31,625 nt of DNA from Actinomycetes bacterium (lineage in GTDB: Bacteria; Actinomycetota; Actinomycetes; Propionibacteriales; Nocardioidaceae), in assembly GCA_023417775.1 (NCBI GenBank), contig JAEZEJ010000048.1, positions 1-31,625 of the forward strand, read 5' to 3'. Shown here in pieces: positions 17,173-25,081 of the stretch. The notes below the pieces were generated by a model. The model ran no database searches. It worked only from the letters and a program-made list of their open reading frames with translations, and had not been told where the DNA came from. The translations under genes and the position numbers were made by a program. Position 1 is the first letter of the stretch. Each line of letters begins with the position of its first letter.

Positions 17173-18069
17173 TCAGCCCTCCTGCTGCTCGTGGTGGAAG
17201 GACCGGACCGCGTCCTGATACGCGTCCTCGCTGCCTTGGAGGTAGCGCTCGGCGAAGGCGGCCCAGCTGTCGTCCTCGCGGGCGGCGGTGGCGTACGCCC
17301 GCTGGAAGGCCTCGTCGCGGTCGTAGTCGGGGACGCAGCTGGTGGAGTGCGCGCCGTTCGGTGTCTCGACCACGCCGGAGACCATCATGCGATGGAGGAG
17401 CAGCCGTTGACGCTCGGTGCTCGTGGTGAGCTGCTCGGTGGGAAGGATCTGCTCGCAGCTGACGTAGGCGGCGTCCGCGGCCATGCAGAAGAGATCGTCG
17501 AAATACGGATCGGGCCCCAGGTAGGCGGCGTTGCCGTGCGGATCGGCCCGGTTGAGGTGGACCAGCGCCGCATCCAGGCGCAGCGCGGGCATGGCCACGA
17601 GCTCCTCGTGGACGCCCTGGTCGTCGGCATAAGGGCTGGTGACCGTGCGCAGCTCAGGGTTGTTGACGAGGACATCCGAGCCGAGACCGGCGCGCACCGC
17701 CCGGAAGGGCACCCGCTCGGCGGCGGCGCGCAGGCCGGCTTGGAACATGCCCTCGTCGTACTCACTGATCTGCTCGATGGTCGCGTTCTGCCGAGCCCAC
17801 TGGAAGTTCGGTTCGAGGGGGATCGAGTCCAGGGACACGAAGGCGTAGACGAGCCGGCGGATCTTGCCGGCGCGGGCGAGGAGGCCGACGTCCGGGCCGC
17901 CCCAGCTGACGATCGTCAGGTCGCGCAATGAGGAGCGGGCGATCGCCCGGACGAGGGCCATCGGCTTGCGGCGGCTGCCCCAGCCGCCGATGCCGATCGT
18001 CATGCCGTCCTCGAGGCGGTCGACCACGGCCTCGATCGACATGCGCTTGTCGCGCGGCTCGGCGTTCAT
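17173..18069 (-). CDS. ipdA: IpdA, alpha subunit of the ring C-cleaving COCHEA-CoA hydrolase
   Basis: The 298-residue product is a class I CoA-transferase-like alpha subunit: DGMTIGIGGWGSRRKPMALV, TIVSWGGPDVGLLARAGKI, FVSLDSIPLEPNFQWAR and ISEYDEGMFQAGLRAAAERV. It matches IpdA (Rv3551). Glu103 or Glu106 in SEYDEG is the likely counterpart of the conserved catalytic glutamate of IpdAB. With IpdB it hydrolyses the ring of COCHEA-CoA. The ATG at 18069 overlaps the echA20 stop by 4 nt; an internal Met10 is a less likely start. The same frame stays open upstream, but that stretch lies over echA20 and is not used. Confidence 0.92.
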   Translation of the reverse strand: MNAEPRDKRMSIEAVVDRLEDGMTIGIGGWGSRRKPMALVRAIARSSLRDLTIVSWGGPDVGLLARAGKIRRLVYAFVSLDSIPLEPNFQWARQNATIEQISEYDEGMFQAGLRAAAERVPFRAVRAGLGSDVLVNNPELRTVTSPYADDQGVHEELVAMPALRLDAALVHLNRADPHGNAAYLGPDPYFDDLFCMAADAAYVSCEQILPTEQLTTSTERQRLLLHRMMVSGVVETPNGAHSTSCVPDYDRDEAFQRAYATAAREDDSWAAFAERYLQGSEDAYQDAVRSFHHEQQEG

Positions 18070-18824
18070 CGGCCGCCCGCCTTGCTCGTGCCCGCGAACT
18101 CGTCGCGTCGCTCGTCGGCCACGCCGGTGAGGTTGAGCTCCATCGTGAAGCCCTGCTCGAAGCGATAGCTGCGGTGCACGTCGACCGGATCGATGCCGTT
18201 GATGGCCTCCTTGGCCATCCGGATGACGCGGGGGTCCTTCGCGGCGACCTCGGCGGCGACGGCGAGGGCCGCGTCGTCCAGCCGCTCGCGCGGCACCACC
18301 TCGAGCACGGAGCCGTGGGTCACGAGGTCGGCGGCCTTGATCGTGCGCGCGGTGAAGTAGAGGGTGCGCATGAGGTGCGGAGGGACGAGCCGCGCCAGAT
18401 GGGTCGCGGCGCCCAGGGCTCCACGATCCACCTCGGGAACACCGAAATAGGCGTCGTCGCTCGCCACGATCGTGTCCGCGTTGCCGACGAGCCCGACGCC
18501 TCCGCCGACGCAGTGCCCGTTCACCGCGGCGACCACCGGGACGGCGCACTCGTAGACGGCGCGGAAGGCGGCGTAGCACCCGCGATTGGCGCCGACCAGG
18601 GCGTCGAATCCGTCGGAGTTCTGCATCTCCTTGATGTCGACCCCGGCGTTGAAGCCGCGGCCCTCGGCGCGCAGCACCACGACATGGGTCGCCGGATCCG
18701 TGCCGGCCTCGTCGAGTGCGGCGGCCAGATCGAACCATCCTTCGACGGGCAACGCGTTGACCGGCGGGTAGTCGACCGTGACGACGCGGATGCCGTCGTC
18801 ACGCCGTTCGGAAGTGATGGACAC
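18066..18824 (-). CDS. echA20: EchA20, ring D-opening HIEC-CoA hydrolase
   Basis: The 252-residue crotonase is very close to mycobacterial EchA20 (Rv3550): VDYPPVNALPVEGWFDL, LRAEGRGFNAGVDIKEM, AVYECAVPVVAAVNG, then FGVPEVDRGALGAATHLARL. EchA20 hydrolyses the cyclopentanone ring of HIEC-CoA in a retro-Claisen reaction, giving COCHEA-CoA for IpdAB. The start is GTG at 18824 with an AGAGG ribosome site about 8 nt upstream. It heads the operon echA20-ipdA-ipdB-ipdC, transcribed from the divergent region that carries a KstR2-type operator at 18847-18860. Confidence 0.92.
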   Translation of the reverse strand: MSITSERRDDGIRVVTVDYPPVNALPVEGWFDLAAALDEAGTDPATHVVVLRAEGRGFNAGVDIKEMQNSDGFDALVGANRGCYAAFRAVYECAVPVVAAVNGHCVGGGVGLVGNADTIVASDDAYFGVPEVDRGALGAATHLARLVPPHLMRTLYFTARTIKAADLVTHGSVLEVVPRERLDDAALAVAAEVAAKDPRVIRMAKEAINGIDPVDVHRSYRFEQGFTMELNLTGVADERRDEFAGTSKAGGR

Positions 18825-18846
18825 CGTCGCAACCTCTTTCCACTTG

Positions 18847-18883
18847 ACCTAGCACTTGTTTGGTACCCTAACATGTGTTTGGT
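18847..18883. promoter_or_regulatory. KstR2-type operator (one mismatch) plus a weaker second copy
   Basis: ACCTAGCACTTGTT (18847-18860) matches AnCAAGnnCTTGnT with a single mismatch at its fourth base. AACATGTGTTTGGT (18870-18883) matches with two mismatches, 23 bp away centre to centre. Both lie in the 81-bp divergent region between echA20 and the SDR pair. A candidate rightward promoter, TTGACC (18844-18849), 19 bp, TAACAT (18869-18874), overlaps both sites, in keeping with repression of both operons. Confidence 0.7.
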
Positions 18884-18905
18884 TTTCTGGGCAGGGGATG
18901 GAGCT

Positions 18906-19679
18906 ATGGGCATCGAGATCGATTTCACCGGGCGGATCGTCCTGGTCACCGGGGGCACGAAGGGCATCGGCAGTGCGATCGCCGGGCGATTCGTCGCCGC
19001 CGGGGCCCATGTCGTGACCTGCTCGCGGTCACCCGTCACGCCCGCCCCGGGCACGTCGCACGTGGTCTGCGATGTGCGTGAGCCGGAGCAGGTCACCGCG
19101 ATGGTCGACGGCGTGGTCGCCGAGCACGGCCGCCTCGACGTGGTGGTCAACAACGCCGGCGGCGCGCCCTATGCGCTCCTCGCCGACACCTCGCCGCGAT
19201 TCCACGACAAGGTCATGGACCTCAACTTCACCGGCCCGCTGCACCTCGCCCGGGCGGCCAATGCCGTCATGCAGCGTCAGGACGAGGGCGGCGCGATCGT
19301 GAACGTCTCCTCGGTCAGCGCCGTCCGGCCCTCGCCGGGGACCGCCGTCTACGGCGCCGCCAAGGCCGCGCTGGACTCGCTGACCCGTTCGGTCGCGGTC
19401 GAATGGGCACCGCGGGTGCGGGTCAACTCGATCACCGTCGGCCTCTGCCGCACCGAGCTGACCGGCGACCACTATGGCGGTGACGACAGCGTCGCCGCCA
19501 TCGAGCGCACCATCCCGCTCGGGCGGATGGCGCGCCCCGAGGAAGTCGCCCATGTGGCTCTCTTCCTCGCGTCCGACCTCGCCTCGTATGTCAGCGGTTC
19601 CTCGATCGCCTGCCACGGCGGCGGCGAGCCCCCGGCCTTTCTCTTCGCCACCGACACCACCCCACAGGAGGATGCATGA
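18906..19679 (+). CDS. Short-chain dehydrogenase of the KstR2 regulon (Rv3549c-like)
   Basis: The 257-residue SDR has TGGTKGIG, VVNNAGG, an active-site serine in NVSSVSAVRPSP and YGAAKAAL, with a C-terminus ending in YVSGSSIACHGGGEP. It sits divergently from echA20, in the place of Rv3549c in M. tuberculosis, and is probably controlled by the same KstR2 site. The start ATG at 18906 has GGATGGAG about 3-10 nt upstream. It overlaps the next SDR by ATGA. It probably oxidises or reduces a hydroxyacyl/keto-CoA intermediate of ring C/D breakdown; the actual step has not been assigned to my knowledge. Confidence 0.85.
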   Translation: MGIEIDFTGRIVLVTGGTKGIGSAIAGRFVAAGAHVVTCSRSPVTPAPGTSHVVCDVREPEQVTAMVDGVVAEHGRLDVVVNNAGGAPYALLADTSPRFHDKVMDLNFTGPLHLARAANAVMQRQDEGGAIVNVSSVSAVRPSPGTAVYGAAKAALDSLTRSVAVEWAPRVRVNSITVGLCRTELTGDHYGGDDSVAAIERTIPLGRMARPEEVAHVALFLASDLASYVSGSSIACHGGGEPPAFLFATDTTPQEDA

Positions 19680-20581
19680 ACCGTCTACTCGAAGGACGCG
19701 TCGCGATCGTGACCGGCGCCGGCCGCGGCATCGGGCGCGAGCACGCACTGGAACTGGCCCGCCAGGGAGCGAAGGTCGTCGTCAACGATCTCGGCGTCGG
19801 TCTCGACGGCGCCGGCGGCTCGAGTGAGCCCGCGCACGAGGTGGTGGAGACGATCCGCTCCGATGGAGGCGAGGCGATCGCCAACGGAGCCGACGTGGCC
19901 GACTTCGAGGGCGCCAAGGGGCTCGTGGAGGAGGCCATCGCCACCTTCGGGGGCCTGGACATCCTGGTCAACAACGCCGGCATCGTCCGTGACCGCATGG
20001 TGGTCAGCACCAGCGAGGAGGAGTGGGACGCGGTGCTCCGAGTCCACCTCAAGGGCCACTTCGCGACGCTGCGCCACGCCGCCGGCTACTGGCGCGAGGA
20101 GGCGAAGCAAGGGCGCCAGCGCGCCGCACGGGTCATCAACACCTCGTCCGGAGCCGGTCTGCAGGGCAGCATGGGGCAGAGCGCCTACTCGACCGCCAAG
20201 GCCGGCATCGCGGCGATGACGATCGTGGCGGCCGCCGAGCTGGAGCGCTACGGGGTCACGGTCAACGCGATCGCCCCGGTCGCGCGGACCCGCATGACGA
20301 TCGACGCCTTCCCGGACATGATGGCCGAGGGCCGGGACGCCTTCGACGCGATGGACCCGGCCAACAACTCCCCGATCGTCGCCTGGCTCGCCTCGGAGGA
20401 GGCCGGGGACGTGACCGGGCGTGTCATCGAGATCGAGGGCGGCAAGGTCTGCGTCGAGGAGGGCTGGCGTCACGGACCGGCCCGCGATCTCGGGCGACGC
20501 TGGGAGGCCGCAGAGGTCGGCGGTGCGCTGCGCGAGCTGCTGGCCGAAGGCCGCGAGCCCGAGGCGGTGTACGGCGCGTAG
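19676..20581 (+). CDS. Short-chain dehydrogenase of the KstR2 regulon (Rv3548c-like)
   Basis: The 301-residue SDR has TGAGRGIG, NDLGVGLDGAGGSSEPA after the first strands, LVNNAGIVRD, NTSSGAGLQGSMGQ and YSTAKAGI. Its long form with the NDLG-type insert resembles the hydroxyacyl-CoA dehydrogenase domain of peroxisomal multifunctional enzymes. It follows the Rv3549c-like gene with an ATGA overlap, as Rv3548c does in mycobacteria, so it is a likely second reductase of late steroid ring catabolism. The DNA after its stop has no further intact gene for about 1.9 kb. Confidence 0.85.
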   Translation: MNRLLEGRVAIVTGAGRGIGREHALELARQGAKVVVNDLGVGLDGAGGSSEPAHEVVETIRSDGGEAIANGADVADFEGAKGLVEEAIATFGGLDILVNNAGIVRDRMVVSTSEEEWDAVLRVHLKGHFATLRHAAGYWREEAKQGRQRAARVINTSSGAGLQGSMGQSAYSTAKAGIAAMTIVAAAELERYGVTVNAIAPVARTRMTIDAFPDMMAEGRDAFDAMDPANNSPIVAWLASEEAGDVTGRVIEIEGGKVCVEEGWRHGPARDLGRRWEAAEVGGALRELLAEGREPEAVYGA

Positions 20582-21085
20582 GAGGCTGACGGTCCATCGG
20601 TGGGCTTAGTGACCGTTGAGGAGTTGCTTCCGTCGTAGAGAGAGCCCCTTATCACTTCGAGGAGCGAGACGACTCACAAGCCCTACGGACAAGATTGGCG
20701 CTTCCAGTCAATCGGCGCCAGGCGGCAGCTCTTGGAGGAAACCTCTTGAGGCCGGGCCCGTTCGACAGCGGGCGATCTGGTCGATCTATCTATGCAGTCA
20801 TCATCGGTCTTCAGTTCCCTCGACACTATCGGTGTGGCCTCGAAGGGTCACGTGGTGAACGGGCGCGGCCCCGACGAGTGCGCCGGTCATTGGTCCAGAC
20901 TGGAGGAGTTCCGAGGAGATGCTCGCCTCATGTTCACGCACCGTGCTCGTGATTGGAATGAAGGTTCGGGGGCTTCACGCGGCCAGCGTGCCTGATTCGC
21001 GATACAGCTATGCGCAACTCTTGCACACGTCTTCGGCGGATGCTGCTGGTTGCAATTCAGTGCAGCCCACCGGCGTAGTTCGTGG
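20582..21085. other. Gene-free stretch
   Basis: About 500 bp after the SDR pair hold no frame that looks like protein on either strand. A weak inverted repeat ACGGTC/GACCGT (20589-20594 and 20611-20616, 16-nt loop) follows the SDR stop and could be a terminator. The rest shows no recognisable element; it borders decayed transporter DNA and is probably also degenerate. Confidence 0.5.
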
Positions 21086-21410
21086 TGCGAGGAGCACAAA
21101 TCGTGAAGGCGGGGACCACTGCGGCAACCGCGAGGATTGCTCCCCAGCGCAATGCACGTGGATGCCCTCGGCCTGAGCCTGTAGAGGTGTCAAGCCATCC
21201 TCGACGCCGCAGCGGGCATTGAGCGTCATGACGGAGACGAAGATGGCCGTGCCTGCTGCTCCGGCTAACTGTTGGAGGGTATTAGCGATGGCGCTTCCGT
21301 GGGAGTACAGGTGCGTGGTCAACGATCCCACGGTTGAGGTCAGCAGCGGCGTCCCCACCATGCCGAGTCCGATGCCAAGGACGACGTGGACACCGACGAA
21401 AGCCCTGCTC
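21086..21410 (-). pseudogene. C-terminal remnant of a DHA2-type MFS drug exporter
   Basis: The minus strand reads GVHVVLGIGLGMVGTPLLTS, then SHGSAIANTLQQLAGAAGTAIF and VSVMTLNA, the typical last third of an EmrB/QacA-type exporter. After AEGIHV the frame must shift by one to continue as ALRWGAILAVAAVVPAFTIC, the expected last membrane helix. The gene lacks its N-terminal two thirds; at about 21410 the homology stops and the HxlR remnant on the other strand begins. A truncated and frameshifted pseudogene is the best reading. Confidence 0.7.
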
Positions 21411-21730
21411 TCCCGTGTCGGGGACAAGCGGTCGCTGTTGATTGTCTCGACGCTGGGACACGGGCCGTTGCGGTTCAACAACCCGCGTCGCCGGGTCGGC
21501 GAGATTAGCCAGAAGATGCTCTCTTCGACGCTGAAGGTGCTCGAGCGTGACGGCCTCGTTGCTCGCACGGTGCGCCCCACGGTTCCCCGCAGGTCGGATA
21601 CGAGCTGACGCCCCTGGGTGGCGAGTTGCTTGCTCCAGCGTCGGCCCTGGCCGATTGGTCCGCGCTGAATACCGCCCGGAGCCTCGCCGCCCGGCAGGAT
21701 TACGACACGAGGGAGCGATCCTCCGACTGA
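21402..21730 (+). pseudogene. HxlR-family regulator remnant with frameshift
   Basis: The plus strand from about 21417 reads VGDKRSLLIVSTLGHGPLRF, EISQKMLSSTLKVLERDGLV and ARTVRPTVP, the winged-helix core of HxlR regulators. At about 21583-21588 one base appears lost; in the next frame the protein resumes exactly as expected with PQVGYELTPLGGELL and ADWSALNTARSLAARQDYD, ending at a TGA at 21728-21730. The N-terminal segment that in HxlR proteins contains the conserved Cys-Pro before the helix is missing. It is therefore both truncated and frameshifted. Its original partner may have been one of the adjacent exporter remnants. Confidence 0.75.
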
Positions 21731-21864
21731 CGGTGCGCAGCTCTCAGGGCGGTCCCCCGACGATGTGCTCACGTGCTCGTGGGGTGCTCTGATCAGAAGC
21801 GAGAGGATGACGACGGCGCAGGCCGGCGCCGCTCCGGTGTCGGCCTCGGCCCACGCTGTGACAA

Positions 21865-22398
21865 TCACGGCACGGACAAGGCGGTGTCGCCTGCGCCGGC
21901 CAGCTGCTGGAGCCCTTTGGCGACGGCACTGCCATGGGAGTAGAGCTCGACGGTCAAGGACCCGAACGCGGTGGTCAGCAACGGCGTCACCACTAGTCCC
22001 AGCCCGGCGCTGAAGGCCACGTTCACGATGATGGACGCGCGCAATGTGGCGATGCGTCGAGGAGATGTATCAGGCCGAGCGCCACGGCGTGGATCACGCG
22101 ACACCCCGCCGGTATGCATGTCGTGCTCGGTATCACCAACGCTCAGGGGGTCGTCGACTCCTCGGGGTCGCGCATCCCGATGGTCTGTGGCGAGCGGTAT
22201 GATCTCGTTCGGGCCGCCGGTCACCACCTCCGCTCGCGTGCGCCTCGTGATCAGGCGGACGCGCGACCGCCATCGGTGTCTCACCTCATCAACGCGAGTG
22301 TTCACGTGCCAGGCAAGCGTCCCGAACAAGAGGCCGAGACCGGCGATTATCATTGATCTTGGAACCTCTCCGCTTCTCGACCCGCTCCAAGGAATCAA
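21865..22398 (-). pseudogene. Second DHA2-type MFS exporter remnant
   Basis: The minus strand contains IIAGLGLLFGTLAWHV (about 22353-22306) and, after some 240 bp of unrelated-looking sequence, IIVNVAFSAGLGLVVTPLLT and VELYSHGSAVAKGLQQLAGA (about 22040-21880), ending soon after at a stop. The second part is clearly homologous to the remnant at 21086-21410 (SHGSA, LQQLAGA), so two related exporter ends lie in the same orientation. Membrane helices between the two parts are lost or scrambled and the normal C-terminus is absent, which argues against a functional protein. Confidence 0.65.
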
Positions 22399-22454
22399 TC
22401 ATATAGGTGGGAACGGGACGACAGCGCGGGCCTCCGTCCGCAGCCTTCTCGGGA

Positions 22455-23984
22455 TCAGCCATCCACGATATCGGTGGAAGCGACGTCCTGCGGACGATGA
22501 GTGCCAGTGGGAAGTCCGTGGTCCGCGTTCGCGACGTCCCTGGTTCCGCGTGCTCCGGGGCGATTTGGGGGACGCGGAAGCAGCAACGTCCCGAAGGCGC
22601 CGACCACGGCGAGTGCTGCAGAGACGGTCATCGCGCCCTTCAGGCCGGTGGCGGAGACGTCCGTGCCGCCCACGATGACGGTGACCGAGGCCAGGACCGC
22701 GATGCCGATGACACCGCCGCCCTGCCGCATGGCTTGGACCAGTCCGGCGGCGACGCCTCCGTTGGAGGAAGAGGTGGAGTCGAGTGCGGCGACCGTGGCC
22801 GAGACGGTCGCCAGGCCCCCGGCGCCGCCCACCACCAGCATGGGAGCGAAGGAATCTCTCCAGTAGGAGGTATCCGCGTCGGGCTGACGTGCGTACAGAA
22901 ACAGGCCGGCCGCTAGGAGGAGCATCGCGATGGTCAGGACGCGCCGGGCGCCGATGAGGGCGATCAGGCGTCCGGCCAACAGCAGCGAGGCGGCGCTCAC
23001 GCTGATGTTCACCGGCAGGAAGGCGAGTCCCGTCGTCCAGCTGTCGTAACCCAGCACGATCTGCAGGTACTGCGTCTGTATGTAGAACTGACCGAGCAAG
23101 CACGACGACGCGATGCCCAGGACCACGCCGCCGACGAGCATCGAGCGGGTGGTGAGGATCTCCAGGGGGAGAAGTGGGTCGGCGACCCTTCTCTGGATGA
23201 GGAGGAAGAGCGCGGAGCAAAGCAACCCCGTGACCGCGGCGCCGACGACCCACCAGGACGGGAGGCGGGCACCGTCGATCTGAACGATGGCCGTGGCCAG
23301 CAGGGCGAGGCCCGTCGCCGCCAGCGCGGCCGACCCGGGCCGGATGGGCGGGCGGTCGCTGGTGGTCGTGTCGGTAGGGATCAAGGAGAGCGCGATGACG
23401 ATGGTGGTGATCCCGATGCCCACATCGACAGCGAAGACCCAGCGCCAGGACAGCCATTCCACCATCGCGGCACCACCCACCAGGCCCATCGACGAGCCGA
23501 GGATGCCTGCGGTCGACATCAGCGCGATTGCTCGGGCCCGGTCCGCGGCCGTGGTGTACAAGGTGATGATGATGGCCAGCTCTGCCGCTGTGGCCAGTGA
23601 GGCGCCCAAGCCCTGCCCGACACGTGCCAGCACCAGCGACCAGGGGCTCATCGCCATGGCGCAACAGGCAGCGGCGACGACGAAGACCCCGATGCCCGCG
23701 ACGAAGACCCGACGGCTGCCCCAGGCGTCGCACAGACGCCCCGCGACAAGGAGGGTCGCCGTCATCGCGATGAGGTAGCCGTTGATGACCCAGGACAGTG
23801 AAGCGGGCTGGAACCCGAGATCCTCGCGAAGGACGGGCAGCGCGACGTTGAGGACGGTCACGTCCGCGGCGTTGATGAGCTGGATCATGCACAGCGTTGC
23901 GAGGATCGCTCCACGCCTGACCGGGCGACGTGGCCGTGCGGGCTCGCGCATGCGGGTGTCGTCGCGGCGGAACGACAGGCTCAT
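22455..23984 (-). CDS. DHA2-family MFS transporter (14-helix drug/solute exporter)
   Basis: The 509-residue product is an intact EmrB/QacA-type proton-coupled transporter with about 14 hydrophobic segments. The first helix is ATLCMIQLINAADVTVLNVA, followed by LSWVINGYLIAMTATLL and the family loop GRLCDAWGSRRVF. The start at 23984 (MSLSFRRDD) has GAGGTG just upstream; longer forms lack a ribosome site. It is divergent from the esterase gene and next to the two decayed exporter ends. It may export a hydrophobic substrate or waste product of the neighbouring ketone-oxidation genes. The substrate is not predictable. Confidence 0.85.
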   Translation of the reverse strand: MSLSFRRDDTRMREPARPRRPVRRGAILATLCMIQLINAADVTVLNVALPVLREDLGFQPASLSWVINGYLIAMTATLLVAGRLCDAWGSRRVFVAGIGVFVVAAACCAMAMSPWSLVLARVGQGLGASLATAAELAIIITLYTTAADRARAIALMSTAGILGSSMGLVGGAAMVEWLSWRWVFAVDVGIGITTIVIALSLIPTDTTTSDRPPIRPGSAALAATGLALLATAIVQIDGARLPSWWVVGAAVTGLLCSALFLLIQRRVADPLLPLEILTTRSMLVGGVVLGIASSCLLGQFYIQTQYLQIVLGYDSWTTGLAFLPVNISVSAASLLLAGRLIALIGARRVLTIAMLLLAAGLFLYARQPDADTSYWRDSFAPMLVVGGAGGLATVSATVAALDSTSSSNGGVAAGLVQAMRQGGGVIGIAVLASVTVIVGGTDVSATGLKGAMTVSAALAVVGAFGTLLLPRPPNRPGARGTRDVANADHGLPTGTHRPQDVASTDIVDG

Positions 23985-24093
23985 CACACCTCGCGGAGGA
24001 TCGAAGGGCTGCTGGCGGCCAGGGGAGACGAACCGTCCTTCAATGGCATCGATCGTCTGTTGACAAGACACAGAGTACAGAAAACACTTTGAT

Positions 24094-24116
24094 TGTCACA
24101 GTAGCGTCTCGTGACA
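24094..24116. promoter_or_regulatory. Inverted repeat in the MFS/esterase divergent promoter region
   Basis: TGTCAC (24094-24099) and GTGACA (24111-24116) are perfect arms separated by 11 bp, located 31 bp before the esterase start. The 163-bp region is AT-richer than its surroundings and also holds TTGACA at 24060-24065. A regulator site is plausible, perhaps for the TetR protein encoded at 25082-25675, but this is a guess. Confidence 0.4.
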
Positions 24117-24147
24117 CGGACGCATCCCTCTGACCTCAGGAGACACC

Positions 24148-25053
24148 GTGCCCCTCACTCCCCAGGCCGCCGCCGTGATCGACGCTGCTCGCGAGGCGAT
24201 GCCTGTGCCGCTGCACGAGCTCGGTGTGGCGGCGCTGCGGCGGGCCACGTCGACCGTCCCACCCTCGATGACGCCGATCCACCACGTCGAGGATGCGGAG
24301 GTCGCTACGCCCGCAGGGTTCGTGTCGGTGCGGATCTACCGTCCAAGCGAGGAGCCGGATCTGCCCGTGCTGCAGTACATGCACGGTGGCGGCTACGCGA
24401 TCGGCGACCTGCAGACGCACGACGACTACCTGCGTGTGCTGGCCAATGCCGCGCAGGTGGTGATCGTCTCGGTGGACTACCGGCTCGCGCCGGAGCACCC
24501 GTATCCCGCGGGGCTCGATGACTGCGTCAAGGTCTGGGAGTGGCTGCAGTCGTCGCCTGTCGAGCTCGCGGCGGACTCCACCCGCCTGGGGATGGCCGGC
24601 GACAGTGCGGGCGGAGCCCTGGCGTTCGCCCTCGCGTTGCGAGAGCGAGATGCCGACGGTCGGGTCCCGGACGCCGTCGTGAGTCTCTACGGGACCACTG
24701 AGATGCGCGTGTCGAACCCGGAGATGAGCACCCCCATGCTGGGTCCTGAGTCATGCGAGTGGTTCTGGGACCTGTACACGCCGGACAGGTCAGTTCGTGA
24801 CGACGCCTATTGCAGCGTCGCGGTCGCAGCCGATCTGTCTGGTCTCGGGTCGCACCTTGTCGTGACGGCCGAGTACGACCCGACCAGAGACGCCACCGAG
24901 GACTACGCGGAACGTCTGAAGCTGGCCGGAAACGACGTCGCGCTGCATCGCTATGACGGAGTCATGCATGGCTTCGCCACGATGGTGGGCATCCTGCCCG
25001 AGGCTGACGACGCACTACGGCGGGTCGTGACCTTCCTGCACGAGCGACTGTGA
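24148..25053 (+). CDS. Alpha/beta hydrolase, HSL-family esterase
   Basis: The 301-residue hydrolase has the hormone-sensitive-lipase oxyanion motif HGGG (79-82) in YMHGGGYAIGD, the nucleophile Ser153 in GDSAGG, and likely Asp244 (AEYDPTRD) and His274 (HGF) to complete the triad. No signal peptide is present, so it is cytoplasmic. The start is GTG at 24148 with AGGAG at 24138-24142, 5 nt away. In the same block lies a Baeyer-Villiger monooxygenase; such pairs typically turn a ketone into an ester or lactone and then hydrolyse it, so that is the inferred role. The exact ester is unknown. Confidence 0.85.
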   Translation: MPLTPQAAAVIDAAREAMPVPLHELGVAALRRATSTVPPSMTPIHHVEDAEVATPAGFVSVRIYRPSEEPDLPVLQYMHGGGYAIGDLQTHDDYLRVLANAAQVVIVSVDYRLAPEHPYPAGLDDCVKVWEWLQSSPVELAADSTRLGMAGDSAGGALAFALALRERDADGRVPDAVVSLYGTTEMRVSNPEMSTPMLGPESCEWFWDLYTPDRSVRDDAYCSVAVAADLSGLGSHLVVTAEYDPTRDATEDYAERLKLAGNDVALHRYDGVMHGFATMVGILPEADDALRRVVTFLHERL

Positions 25054-25081
25054 ACCGCCGCGAGGGAAGGTAACGTCGGGC

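Noticed and set aside
16522..17931. Long plus-strand open frame across ipdA and ipdB
   Set aside because: Antisense shadow of ipdA/ipdB with no recognisable motif; the minus-strand genes are clear orthologues.
17928..18905. Open frame extending the Rv3549c-like SDR far upstream
   Set aside because: The extension covers echA20 antisense; the SDR begins at ATG 18906 with a good ribosome site.
21008..21868. Single 286-codon protein on the minus strand
   Set aside because: Only its middle part resembles an exporter; the upstream half is antisense to the HxlR remnant and the tail is frameshifted, so it is not one gene.
22399..23892. Overlapping minus-strand frame in the MFS gene
   Set aside because: Arginine- and histidine-rich shadow of the transporter frame without membrane helices.
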